A stretch of DNA of 64,000 bases from Glandiceps talaboti. Taxonomy: Eukaryota > Hemichordata > Enteropneusta > Spengelidae. Under the pieces are notes generated by a model. The model searched no databases. It had not been told where the DNA came from and saw nothing but the letters and a program-made list of their open reading frames with translations. The stretch lies in the NCBI RefSeq assembly GCF_964340395.1, contig NC_135557.1:12729546-12793545 (forward strand), written 5' to 3'. The first letter of the stretch is position 1, and every line of letters begins with the position of its first letter. Position numbers and translations under genes: made by a program. This document shows positions 12,777 to 22,816 of this stretch, one piece after another.

Positions 12777-15700
12777 CAGTAACAGGGGTGGCACACACTG
12801 ATACCTCTGAGTCTAAAAGGTGTGTGACTGACTCTGTGTATGTGTCTGTGTCTGTGTCTATGTATGTGTCTGTGTCTATGTATGTGTCTGTGTCTATGTA
12901 TGTGTCTGTGTCTGTCTGTGTCTGTGTCTGTCTGTCTGTATGTATCTATGTCTGTGTCTATGTCTGTGTCTGTCTATGTCTGTGTCAGTGCCTGTGTCTG
13001 GCTGTGTCTATGTCTGTGTCTGTCTTGTGTCTATGTCTGTCTGTGTCTATGTCTGTGTCTGTGTCTATGTCTGTGTCTATGTCTGTGTCTATGTCTGTCT
13101 GTCTGTGTCTATGTCTATGTCTGTGTCTGTGTCTGTGTCTGTGTCTCTGTCTCTGTCTTTCTGTGTGTCTTTCTGTGTGTCTCTCTGTGTGTTACATATT
13201 GATTCCACTAATTGTGATTTCACACACTGATACCTTTTTAACATGTCTGGCTGTGTCTGTCTGTCTGTGTCTTTGTGTCTTTCTGTGTGTGTGTCTCTCT
13301 GTGTGTAAGTTACATATTGATATATTTATATTTATATACAGCCCAAAGAGCACCCAGCCTTTATCCCAGCTGTTCTAGCTTGTGAAGATATTGTAGATGA
13401 AACGGTAGAAGAGATAGCTGAAGAAGTTGTCGTTAAAATGACATCCCACATGGTTGACAAGTGAGTATTTTCTTTGCATTCCTTCCAAAGTATTTGATTC
13501 TAGTGTCTTGTTTCATGTCCAATATAGCAGTCAGTTGTCATACATATTTTGGTACACTTTAAAACCCAATTTTTGCATACCAGGGTCTTGCAATACTGCT
13601 AGTTTATCGATGATGCCATTGGAATTTTTGTGTAGTCATGACCAACGTTTCCTAAAGTTCTGCCAGACAAGCATTGTTCGCTCTCAAATTTTATATCTGA
13701 AATTTGCTGTTACAGTGAAAATGATGTAGGCTTGGTGTTTCACTCATGCAACATGACATTTATTACAAACACTCTCAGGGAACTTCTAATGCAAAAAACC
13801 CAAACAATTACTTAGGTGCCATGCACAGAGGAGCTGTAGAAGAAGTCAAGTTGAAATGTTAATTATCAGTTAGAAAATAAACAATTGCAGCCATTAAAAT
13901 CATCAAGTCCATTTGTAATGTTTTCATTAGAAGTCTGTTTCTACTGCACTGTGAAAGAGTGGCAATGCATATCAGTGTTCAATGATTGGAAAAAAGATCC
14001 TGCTGTGTTTATTGTGTCTCTGTTATTGTTAGTCTAGAGTCGAAATATGTCTGATGTGTCCTGTTAAATATTGCAGGTACATGACGGATAAATGGGATCA
14101 GAAAGATTACATTGAAGAATACAGTGATGAACTTGTAGATCAAGTAGTTACTGAGAATATAGAATTAGTTGTTGCTGATACCATTGAAGATTTAGTACAA
14201 GACCATCTTAATAGAGCTGCTGTGTATGATGCATTTGTGGAACTTTATGAAGATATAGAGAAACCGTATGTGGAAGATGCTGTAAGTATTAACCCCATAA
14301 CTTATATTGTTACCCCTTGACGTGTATTGTAACCCCTTAACTTATATTGTAACCCCTTATCTTATATTGTAACCCCTTAATGTGTATTGTAACCCCTTAA
14401 CTTATATTGTAACCCCTTAACTTATATTGTAACCCCTTAACTTGTATTGTAACCCCTTAATTTATATTGTAAACCCATAACTGATGCTGTAAGTAAAAGT
14501 GGCCATATGGATGAGGATTGGGTGTTTATTTTGTATTATTGATTTATAAAACAATTTTATCATGGCTTCCTACGAAAAATCAATGTGAAACAACATATTC
14601 CAAGTTCTTGTTTGTAACTCAATATATAAATTGAAAAATCATAATAAATGTACAAAATGTTTGTTATTGTACGTATAATAATAACAAACTTTTTAAACTA
14701 TTTATTAGCTTTTTGCAATGTATTGAGTTACAAACACAGACTTAGTCAATGTTGTTTCACACTGATTTTTCAAGTAGGAAGCCACGATAAAATTGTTTTA
14801 TAAATTAACAATCCAAAATAAATACCCAATCCTCATCCATATGGCCACTCTTGTAACCCCATAACTTCTATTGTCACATACCCAGTATCTCTTCCAATGT
14901 AATTCAATGGAGAGCCTGCACATCGAACCTGTGCAAGAATTTATTGTATTAAGCCCTGGCACACTTTGCCCCAATTGAATTGAATTTATTTGGCAATAAA
15001 ATATAGTAAAAACATACCTGTATATAAAAGTACTGCCGAGGATAACACAACAAAGTAATTAATACTTATTTCCATTGTGGTCCTAAGTGGTGCACTTGTT
15101 GATATCCGTCCACTCAATAATTCGGTTTTGATTTTCTCATGTTTTTGAATATAAATTCAATGTTCCATTATCATATTATTATATGGCTATTTGGTTTAAA
15201 TGATGTTTCGGTGTCACTTTAATATAAGGTATATTCATGGTAAAACGTTTACAGGTCCTCTTAAAGCCGGGGCCCTTTTGCTGTACAACCTCGCTATTCA
15301 AAGCCCATACCCAGATATGGGTTTTGCATACCGAGGTCGTACAGCAAAAGGGCCCCGTAAACGTTTTACCATATCTTTATATCACTATAAAGTAAATTTT
15401 ACATGTATTTTCCACACAGTGCTCAAAAAGCACTTTACAGTTATTAGAGAGTGTAGATAAATGGTACAACAGTCCTTCATATTTTCTAACACCCCCCCCC
15501 CCCCCCCCTTCTCCACCCAATACGAACTGCTAGCATGGTACATGGTTGAACCTGAACCCCCATTACATAGCTTACCTTGGTTGATTAAAACATACTTGTG
15601 ATTCAAATCTTGCCCAAGAATAAAATTTACATCAAAACGTTTCAAGTCTTGTTAAATTTCATATGAAATATCTATCTCTTTTGTTCAGGTACGAGAGGCA

Positions 15701-18700
15701 ATATTTGAAGTCATTCTAGAAGACTACATTGATGATTTTGTGAATGAAGAAGTACAGAACCTTCACAAAGAATTGGCAGAAGAGACACTTGCCAGATACG
15801 ATGCTGCAGTCATCAAAAAGCAGCACAGAGAGGTAAGTTTTGTAAATCCCGGGAGACTATATTAAATGAAGGAGACACTGAACAGATATCATGATAAAGC
15901 GGTGATCAAACCCCTACAAAAAGACAACAACAAACAATCAAATAAACAAACAATCAAACAAAAACAAAAACCCCAACAACACAGAGAGGTATATTTTCTG
16001 TAAAGCCTCATTAACTCATAAACTGTCATCAAATATATTCGTGCATGCCACCTTGAGTGTAGTGTGTGTGTGTGTGTGCCATGCTGTATATCCCATAATA
16101 TTATCAACTGCTGAAATTATCAAATTCATCTTTTCATCCTGTGATCTGCTACTACATTTATTTGATCACAAGTATTTGAATCGATTACAATTTTGTTTGT
16201 TTCTGAATAATAGTTGATGTGTTAAACATTCCCAGCAGACTTTGCCTTAAATAATGACCTGGCTTGAACAATTGATTGCCTGGCTGGAACAAGTGCTTGC
16301 CTGGCCAGGCGATTACATTTGCCTTGACTAGATACTTAATGAGAAGATGTTAAAAGAGCACAGGCTGAGTTTATATCATGTATAGGCGTAGTTTTTACTG
16401 CATATTTAAACGGTACTCATATTATTCTACCTACTGAAGCACACTTAATCACCACTCGCATTTGACTGAACTCAAACATGGTATTAAGATATAACCAATA
16501 AATGATCCAAATATGTAATTTATCATACATTGTACATATCAAAAATGTTCAGGAAATCCGTGCTATGCAATCTACTGGTCGAACAATTCTAGCTACCTGC
16601 AATACAATTCTACACATAACTGTGGAGTCAAATGGAACGAAGTCTCACGACAACGCGTTCTAATGTCGACAACTACACTTCCGGTCAGCTATGCTAATAC
16701 ACAGGGATGTTTCTTTCCCATTTTCAGTTGTAGACATCTCTTGTAATTTTGCTCTGGAAAGATACTGTACATATTTAAATTTCCCACCTCCATAATTATA
16801 TGAGCTTAAAACTTGCATTTATCTTATTTGTTACAACTTAAACTGTTTAGAAGAAACATTCACGTGTATTGACATATGCGACCAGAAGTGTAGGTGTTGA
16901 CAAATGCAAGCACGGTCGCGAGACTGCGTTCCATTTGACTCCTTAGCGATGCATAGAATTGTATTGCAGATAGCGAGAATTCCAGAAGACAATTTTTATG
17001 TCACAAAAGGCATGCATCAACATTAACATTATACTAGAATGTGGTTTATTTATAATATTTTCCCTTGAGTGAAAAGCTTATAACACAAACTCAGCTTGTG
17101 CCAGTTTGATTATATTTGTTGATTTATAAGTATTTTCACTTGAGTAAAACACTTATAATACACTAATGTATAAAGTAAGCTTGTGTCACTTTAATGATAT
17201 ATTCTTTGGTCTAACATTACATTAATTTACTCTTTCACAGGTTGCTACACATGCTGGTGATGTGGTCATAGATAGTTTTTTCTTAGACTATTTATTAACC
17301 ATGATTGCTAGAAATGGAAAGATTTGGACTGAGAGGGAATACTTTGATAAATTCTTAGATGGTAGGTACTGTGGATTAGAGAAATATAACATAATTTCTG
17401 TAAATTATTTAGTAAATTGTGTTGTGTTTTGTTGTATTGCCTTGCATTGAATTATATTGCATTAATTTTTATTGTATCAAATTGTATCGCATCGCATCAT
17501 ACATTGTCTCAGATGGTATCGTATCATGTCATTTTTTATAGTAGCATATCAAATGGTACGATATATATATATGATATGATAATGATATGATATGATATGA
17601 TCAGATGAAATACAATATGGTACAATACAATATATGCTATACTACAAAATATGGTACGATATATATATATGTTAACAAAATAACAGGCAGTAAGAATACA
17701 CTGAAGAACTTAGTAGGACCTCAGTAGAAATGATAAAAAACATTGAAATCTAAATAATACCAGATTTACTCCAAGTGGTTTTATTACCAGGGTTTTTGTA
17801 CCTCATCAGAAGTGCTATACATAGAATGTATATACTTTTTATACTGTCATAAAATTGACTTATTTCTCATTATTTGAATTCTTTGTTTTCTAGCTATGAC
17901 ACTTGATGTCCTGCTTAGTCAGTACTTCAACATACGGGATCTGAGAAAACTAACAGAGGACCACAAAGCATTGAAACATTTCCATGAAGACGTTGTAACG
18001 GATGTGGTGAGTCACTGGAGTCATGATTGGCGAATGGTTAGGGTGGTCGGCTTTGAATCTGCAGGTTGCAGGTTGTGGGGGTCATGATTGGCGAATGGTT
18101 AGAGTGATCAGCTTTGAATCTGCAGGTTGCAGGTCGTGGAGTCATGATTGGCGAATGGTTAGGGTGGTCGGCTTTGAATCTGCAGGTTGCAGGTTGTGGG
18201 GGTCATGATTGGTGAATGGTTAGGGTGGTCGGCTTTGAATCTGCAGGTTGCAGGTTGTGGGATCATGATTGGCGAATGGTTAGAGTGGCCGGCTTTGAAT
18301 CTGGAGGTTGCAGGTTGTGGGGTCATGATTGGCGAATGGTTAGAGTGATCAGCTTTACAAATGTGGTTAAATTGTGTGCATGTCATATTTGGTCGTTGGA
18401 AAAACAAAAGAATGTTTACTTTTGACCACTTGGAGAGCTGTTCTGAATTCTGGCAATTGAGTTACAGTATTCTATTGTTTATTTCTATAGCTGACCAATG
18501 CCTTAGTAACAGTTGTGTTTATTTTTGTAGTTGACCAAAGCCTTAGTAACAGTTACTATGTTTATTTTTGTAGTTGACCAATGCCTTAGTAACAGAGTTA
18601 TCAGAGCAGCTAGATGAAGACATGGAAGACCTACATGAATATGAAATTGAGTTAGATAAACCTGATGAAGACGAAGAGGAAACACCAAGGTACGAGTATG

Positions 18701-20379
18701 GTAGTACTAGATAGGGTATGTGAGAAAACACCAAGGTATGAGTATGGTAGTACTAGATAGGGTATGTGAGAAAACACCAAGGTATGAGTATGGTAGTACT
18801 AGATAGGGTATGTGAGAAAACACCAAGGTATGAGTATGGTAGTACTAGATAGGGTATGTGAGAAAACACCAAGAAGGTATGAGTATGGTAGTACTAGATA
18901 GGGTATATGAGGAAACACCAAGAAAGTATGAGTATGGTAGTACTAGATAGGGTATATGTGGAAACACCAAGAAGGTATGAGTATGGTAGTACGAGATAGG
19001 GTATGTGAGAAAACACCAAGGTATGAGTATGGTAGTACTAGATAGGGTATATGAGGAAACACCAAGAAGGTATGAGTATGGTAGTACTAGATAGGGTATG
19101 TGAGAAAACACCAAGGTATGAGTATGGTAGTACTAGATAGGGTATGTGAGGAAACACCAAGAAGGTATGAGTATGGTAGTACTAGATAGGGTATATGTGG
19201 AAACACCAAGGTATGAGTATGGTAGTACTAGATAGGGTATGTGAGGAAACACCAAGAAGGTATGAGTATGGTAGTACTAGATAGGGTATATGTGGAAACA
19301 CCAAGGTATGAGTATGGTAGTACTAGATAGGGTATGTGAGGAAACACCAAGAAGGTATGAGTATGGTAGTACTAGATAGGGTATGTGAGGAAACACCAAG
19401 AAGGTATGAGTATGGTAGTACTAGATAGGGTATGTGAGGAAACACCAAGAAGGTATGAGTATGGTAGTACTAGATAGGGTATAGGAGGAAACACCAAGAA
19501 GGTATGAGTATGGTAGTACTAGATAGGGTATGTGAGGAAACACCAAGAAGGTATGAGTATGGTAGTACTAGATAGGGTATGTGAGGAAACACCAAGAAGG
19601 TATGAGTATGGTAGTACTAGATAGGGTATATGTGGAAACACCAAGGTATGAGTATGGTAGTACTAGATAGGGTATAGGAGGAAACACCAAGAAGGTATGA
19701 GTATGGTAGTACTAGATAGGGTATAGGAGGAAACACCAAGAAGGTATGAGTATGGTAGTACTAGATAGGGTATGTGAGGAAACACCAAGAAGGTATGAGT
19801 ATGGTAGTACTAGATAGGGTATATGTGGAAACACCAAGGTATGAGTATGGTAGTACTAGATAGGGTATAGGAGGAAACACCAAGAAGGTATGAGTATGGT
19901 AGTACTAGATAGGGTATAGGAGGAAACACCAAGAAGGTATGAGTATGGTAGTACTAGATAGGGTATAGGAGGAAACACCAAGAAGGTATGAGTATGGTAG
20001 TACTAGATAGGGTATGTGAGGAAACACCAAGAAGGTATGAGTATGGTAGTACTTGATAGGGTATAGGAGGAAACACCAAGAAGGTATGAGTATGGTAGTA
20101 CTAGATAGGGTATCATATGTGAGGAAACACAATCTAAACCAGTCCAACTAATGATCCAAAATTGTAACAATGTCAGGGTCGAATGAATAACCTGGGTGAT
20201 CCTTGTGTAGATGTAATTTAGACTGAACTTTTGCACAGATGAGCTTTCTTCAACCTATTTGCTTGTTTATGTGTTCATTTTTTGTTTGTTTCAGGTATTC
20301 CCCAGCCCCTCCTTTACCAATGGTAGATCTAAGTCGATGGATGGGAAAAAATAATCTATTGAAGCCGTATGAGAAATAA
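6475..20379 (+). CDS. 13-exon IQ-motif protein of unknown family (744 aa)
   Basis: Exons: 6475-6530, 8392-8508, 9060-9188, 9961-10753, 11899-12000, 12359-12493, 13342-13460, 14077-14281, 15689-15832, 17241-17361, 17894-18006, 18574-18689, 20295-20379. All introns are GT-AG and every junction keeps frame, ending in TAA. Residues 1-365 are basic and rich in Tyr, Asn, Pro and Arg (probably disordered). Residues 366-377 are a Lys/Arg cluster, followed by one IQ motif ([16 protein letters not shown], about 384-399) that should bind calmodulin or a myosin-light-chain-like protein. Residues 400-678 are acidic, hydrophobic-patterned segments likely to be helical. The C-terminus ends NNLLKPYEK. No signal peptide or membrane span is seen. 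I cannot name the family. A role with cilia or sperm is only a guess from the neighbouring SPA17. ATG 6475 is chosen because it is the first ATG after the short upstream frame that opens this phase. Confidence 0.85.
8392..8508 (+). CDS. Exon 2 of the 744-aa gene
   Basis: Phase 2 at both ends. It encodes a basic, Ser/Pro-rich segment ending PPPKHLPR. The acceptor is TTCAG|G and the donor AG|GTAATA. A degenerate copy of its 3' half with the donor lies about 127 bp downstream. Confidence 0.8.
8540..8660 (+). repeat. Degenerate duplicate of the exon 2 donor region
   Basis: The stretch CCTAGGAATCATGGGTATCG, then TAAACATTTACCAAGGTAAT, and the following ACACACATACA repeat the end of exon 2 and the start of intron 2, with substitutions and small indels. 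The copied donor is after 8635. The offset, 127 bp, is not a multiple of three, so use of this donor would shift frame. Confidence 0.75.
8699..8863. repeat. Mixed (TCTG)n/(CTAT)n/(CTAG)n microsatellite
   Basis: Tetranucleotide tracts in intron 2 of the 744-aa gene. Confidence 0.95.
9060..9188 (+). CDS. Exon 3 of the 744-aa gene
   Basis: Phase 2 at both ends. Encodes a Pro/Ser-rich linker including [18 protein letters not shown]. It shares the RNGYRTPP pattern with exon 2 ([10 protein letters not shown]), which suggests an old internal duplication of exons 2 and 3. Confidence 0.8.
9390..9600 (+). mobile_element. TTAA-flanked fold-back MITE, copy A (left half only)
   Basis: Begins after TTAA (9386-9389) with AGTGGCCATATGGATGA, the shared terminus of six copies in the window. 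Only the left arm and centre remain; the right arm is missing. Confidence 0.8.
9629..9801. repeat. 33-bp perfect inverted repeat with 107-bp loop
   Basis: The arm 9629-9661 (starts GATCCAAATTTGCTGGAGG) is the exact reverse complement of 9769-9801. It lies in intron 3, about 160 bp before exon 4, and may be a small fold-back element. Confidence 0.9.
9961..10753 (+). CDS. Exon 4 of the 744-aa gene (793 bp, disordered Tyr-rich region)
   Basis: Largest exon. The 5' part is rich in Asp-Tyr-Asn-Arg ([16 protein letters not shown]). The middle has a Lys run ([13 protein letters not shown]). Then come spaced repeats of the type [16 protein letters not shown]. Phase 2 in, phase 0 out (TTG AAG|GTAAGG). 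Low-complexity, probably unstructured; I recognise no catalytic motif. Confidence 0.85.
11050..11675. repeat. Dispersed copies of a ~45-bp unit and a 215-bp fold-back
   Basis: The unit with AGATATAAAATCTACTAAAC and ACCCTCAGTCCT occurs near 11053, 11550 and 11637. Between them, 11309-11525 is a fold-back: outer arms ACACATATTGCC / GGCAATATGTGT, inner arms GTTACCAGAATCACATG / CATGTGATTCTGGTAAC, and a loop around GGCCTTTGGCC. A diverged relative of the right arm lies at about 8190-8275. Confidence 0.8.
11899..12000 (+). CDS. Exon 5 of the 744-aa gene: IQ motif
   Basis: A Lys/Arg-rich stretch ([12 protein letters not shown]) followed by [16 protein letters not shown], which fits the IQ consensus IQxxxRGxxxR. 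IQ motifs bind calmodulin or related EF-hand proteins, often without calcium. Phase 0 at both ends. The basic stretch could also act as a nuclear localisation or microtubule-binding sequence. Confidence 0.88.
12359..13460 (+). CDS. Exons 6 and 7 of the 744-aa gene: acidic helical segments
   Basis: Exon 6 (12359-12493) and exon 7 (13342-13460) encode alternating hydrophobic and acidic residues ([36 protein letters not shown]), a pattern that fits amphipathic helices. The intron between them is mostly TCTG-type microsatellite with three copies of a larger unit containing TTGATTCCACTAA and TCACACACT. Confidence 0.8.
12687..13310. repeat. Long (TCTG)n-derived compound microsatellite
   Basis: TCTG, TGTGTC and TATGTC tracts fill most of intron 6. 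Open frames read through it in all three + frames because stop codons are rare in the repeat; they are not genes. Confidence 0.95.
14077..15832 (+). CDS. Exons 8 and 9 of the 744-aa gene
   Basis: Exon 8 (14077-14281) and exon 9 (15689-15832) continue the acidic helical region ([38 protein letters not shown]) and end in a more charged segment (AVIKKQHRE). The donors GTAAGT are strong. The local spacing of VxxExxEDxV patterns suggests a repeated helical module, but I cannot define a clean period by eye. Confidence 0.82.
14284..14480. repeat. 20-bp tandem repeat, interrupted by a MITE
   Basis: About nine copies of AACCCCTTAACTTATATTGT directly after the exon 8 donor. A further unit resumes at 14851-14877, beyond the MITE, so the array was split by that insertion. 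Confidence 0.9.
14496..14848. mobile_element. Fold-back MITE, copy B
   Basis: Nearly full palindromic element. The left end AAGTGGCCATATGGATGAGG matches the inverted right end CCTCATCCATATGGCCACT. Inserted within a 20-bp tandem array in intron 8. Confidence 0.88.
15215..15392. repeat. Fold-back element
   Basis: TGGTAAAACGTTTAC and GGCCCTTTTGCTGTAC recur inverted at 15321-15372 (GTACAGCAAAAGGGCC, GTAAACGTTTTACCA). A second small palindrome, CCCATACCCAGATATGGG, sits in the centre. Confidence 0.88.
15491..15508. repeat. Poly-C tract
   Basis: About 18 consecutive C. Equivalent poly-G/C runs occur near 24602, 24834, 30788, 38979 and 44317. Confidence 0.95.
16345..17110. mobile_element. ~760-bp fold-back element
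   Basis: Ends GCACAGGCTGAGTTT and AAACTCAGCTTGTGCC are inverted copies. Inside, GTCAAATGGAACGAAGTCTC (16627-) is inverted at about 16916-16941, and CTGCAATACAATTCTA is inverted at about 16959-16974. A relative with the same termini spans about 43203-43790. Confidence 0.75.
17241..18006 (+). CDS. Exons 10 and 11 of the 744-aa gene
   Basis: Exon 10 (17241-17361, [17 protein letters not shown] region) leaves phase 1 and joins exon 11 (17894-18006), which starts CTATGAC and encodes [16 protein letters not shown]. The junction residue is Ala. Hydrophobic, Leu-rich helical character continues. The intron between them holds a GATATGATAT-type low-complexity tract at about 17560-17600. Confidence 0.8.
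18019..18355 (+). repeat. Tandem array of a tRNA-derived SINE head (~58 bp x 6)
   Basis: Each unit runs GTCATGATTGGCGAATGGTT ... GGTCGGCTTTGAATCTGCAGG TTGCAGGTTGTGG. The TGGCGAATGGTTAG part resembles the tRNA/SINE A box and GGTTGCAGGTT the B box, as in tRNA-derived SINEs. No A-tail or SINE body is seen; only the head is multiplied. Confidence 0.7.
18482..18595 (+). repeat. Triplicated 3' splice site of exon 12
   Basis: Three successive copies of T-rich tract + TAG + TTGACCAATGCCTTAGTAAC, with acceptors ending at 18490, 18530 and 18573. Only the third leads into the open exon. Offsets of 83 and 43 bp mean that use of either upstream acceptor shifts frame. Confidence 0.88.
18574..18689 (+). 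CDS. Exon 12 of the 744-aa gene
   Basis: Encodes [20 protein letters not shown] and an acidic end ([12 protein letters not shown]). The donor AG|GTACGAG is the founder of the minisatellite that follows. Confidence 0.82.
18690..20125 (+). repeat. Splice-donor minisatellite, about 30 copies
   Basis: Period about 45-50 bp. Each unit contains ACACCAAG(AAG)GTATGAGTATGG then TAGTACTAGATAGGGTAT. I count 30 copies of the TAGTACTAGATAG core (one reads ACGAG and one ACTTG). The unit is the last bases of exon 12 plus its 5' splice site. Minor sequence variants (GTGAGA, GTGAGG, ATGTGG, AGGAGG) alternate along the array. Reading past the first donor in frame meets TAG after nine codons. Confidence 0.95.
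20295..20379 (+). CDS. Exon 13 (last coding exon) of the 744-aa gene
   Basis: After TTTCAG, encodes [17 protein letters not shown] and ends NNLLKPYEK at TAA 20377-20379. The Pro-rich start continues the linker from exon 12. Confidence 0.85.
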
Positions 20380-20539
20380 CACTGTCTAACATTTGCAGTG
20401 AGATGTCAATGTTGTCGTATTCAGACTTGTGACATGTGTACATATAAAAACAATAGCCGATGTTCAAGATGTAGATTCACATGATACTTTTATCAGTTTG
20501 TTTGTGTCTGTGATCGAAAGTTAGTTAATCAATATGGTA

Positions 20540-20900
20540 TACTTAATCTTTATTTCCTGTAAAGCGCATTACATTAAAAATAATCACGAAGCACAACTGA
20601 CAGGAAAAAACAAAACAAACATAAAAGACAACAAAAATACACTATTTGAAAAACTGCTAAAAAATGTCCTGATATTAGCAAAATACTAGTACAAAGGTAC
20701 ATATGGATAAAGATAAAAAATGTAAATGTGTACTGATAAAACGACCTAAAAAGGTAAGTTTTCAAACTGCTTTTAAAACTGTCGAATGAAGATATGATAT
20801 GCAGATCGGATCTGTAATGGCAAGGCATTCCATAGATAAAGGGGCATGTACATATACAATGATATGACTAACTTACACAGATATAAACAAACTGATGAGA
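20540..20900 (-). pseudogene. Decayed 3' end of a non-LTR retrotransposon (CR1/L2-like RT C-terminus)
   Basis: On the minus strand one frame reads WNALPLQIRSA and the next frame continues DSFKSSLKTYLFRSFY. This is the familiar C-terminal signature of LINE reverse-transcriptase proteins (WNxLPxxIR ... FKxxLKTYLF), broken by at least one frameshift. The bases beyond it (GTAATGCGCTTTACAGGAAA on the minus strand) look like a LINE 3' tail. The element is inactive. Confidence 0.7.
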
Positions 20901-21298
20901 ACATGGAGTGACCCTACATAACAGGCATGTGATGTTATTTTGTATCAGTGTATATTTGATAATGTGATAAGGAGAAGACTTTCATCGTTCCATTCTAACA
21001 GTTACGTCCTCCTGGGCAGCTGATGTCAGATCTGAATAGATTCCAGGTTGGATGAACACACACAGTAATCCTAATATGAAGTATCGGCTTCTGGGTTGTA
21101 CTTGATGTCTATTCCCTCCCAGTAAGTGTCAAGTCTTCTTTCAAACAGTTGTCTTTCAGCAACTACAAAGCCAGTTTTAATAGTCCACCTTTTATAAAAC
21201 GATGTTTTGATCAGCGGCGTTTCTAGACATTTGCTGCAAGGGTTGTAATACCATATCTGACTTTGAATTGCATAGCTTCATGTACCGGGTGGATAGAA

Positions 21299-21304
21299 AA
21301 TAAA
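21299..21304 (+). terminator. Possible polyadenylation signal AATAAA of the 744-aa gene
   Basis: AATAAA occurs about 920 bp after the stop codon. It is the first canonical hexamer that I noted downstream; weaker signals may be used earlier. Confidence 0.3.
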
Positions 21305-22816
21305 GTATTTTTGTATGTGAAAGACTCAACACAAGTCATATTCTCTGAAACTAGTTATTTTATTGTTTAAATTGAAGAGGTTTATTGTTAGAGGGGAATG
21401 CCATTCCAGGAACTAAAGCCATATTTGTAAACTTTGGCTTCTGGAAAATCATTTAATGATTTTTACACTACTTAAATTATTGCGTGTGAGTGCTGAGAAA
21501 AATCAAGTTGAACTTAGTCCTAATTCATTGTTCTGTGTAGGTCCTATCTGCTGACTCCCATGATGCAGTGCAGGTCAAAGGGTAAAGCTTTCTCTGAACA
21601 GTGACATGGACTAGTTTCAACTCGTTTTTCTTAGCTGTCATGCATAATCTAAGTGATGAAAAATCATGAAATGACTCTAGAACTCAAAATTGATAAAAAT
21701 GACTTTATTTTCCTGGAGTGGCGTTCCACTGTTATCTAACTTTATGACTTCATCTAATTAATTATTCAGAATTTGTTTATTTAAGGCACATGATGTAAAA
21801 AGACATTCCAAATGTTATAATTTATAACTTCAAAGATAATTGTATATAGTGTAGTATTTTTCACAAACGTATGAACTGTGTATATATACATATATCCTAT
21901 ATTTCTAAACTAAAGATTTACTTACTGTGATTTAATTATTACAGGAGAAATGAAGTTGCCTTGGTGTTTCACTCTTTTAGTCGTTATGTTTTTAACTCAA
22001 AAATGGACACAATTCAACTCGAGACTTACAATAACAGAGACAGGACACACAGCAGATCCTTCACTCAGTCACATTGAAAAGTGATAAAGCATTGCTATTC
22101 TTTCACAGTACCGTAGAAACACTTCTGCTGAATAAACCACATAAATACGCGTAAATACACACGGACTTGATTATTTTAATGGCTTCAATTGTTTATTTTC
22201 CAACTGATAAACAACATATTAACTTGTCTTCTTCTACATCCACACTGTGTACAATATATGGCATGCTATTATTGTTTCTTTTACATTTGAAGATGTCCCT
22301 GTCTCATGAGTAAAACAGCAAGGTATCTTTATTTCTCCTGTAATGTAAAAGAAGTAAAACTAGAACATTGGAAATTGTGTATGATTTATAGTTTCGTATC
22401 AATTCAACAATTGACAATTTTTTTTGTAAAATTTTTTTTGTCCTGTTAATTAAAATATTATTTCAGTTTTATTGCACATTCATGTAGATGTATACTGGAT
22501 GGACCGATGTGCCTCAGAAATATTATGCCATGGATCTAGCTAATTTTGGTTTTCAGTATTTAGATGATACAAAATATGTTGGCCAGTTAATTTGAAACTG
22601 AATATCATCTGGCTCAACAAATATCTTACCAACATTGGTAAATTTTCTTTGCGTGAGCAACCCTAACAGACCCCTCACCACACTGTGTAGAAAGTCAGAC
22701 ATATTGTACTTCAAACATGTTTTTGCCATATGATACAAGATATTTGTCCAGCCAGACTATAATTCATTCCAACTTAACTAACTTCCATATTATTTTACTA
22801 GTCAAGGGTAAATTAA

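Noticed and set aside
12587-13378. 263-codon frame rich in Cys, Val and Ser
   Set aside because: Almost entirely TCTG/TGTC microsatellite in intron 6; the only coding part is the start of exon 7, in its own frame.
18019-18355. Functional tRNA genes
   Set aside because: The units are only 58 bp with no complete cloverleaf visible and no proper B box; a SINE-head array fits better.
18845-20236. Minus-strand frames of the [16 protein letters not shown] type
   Set aside because: Antisense of the donor minisatellite; the peptide repeats only reflect the DNA repeat.
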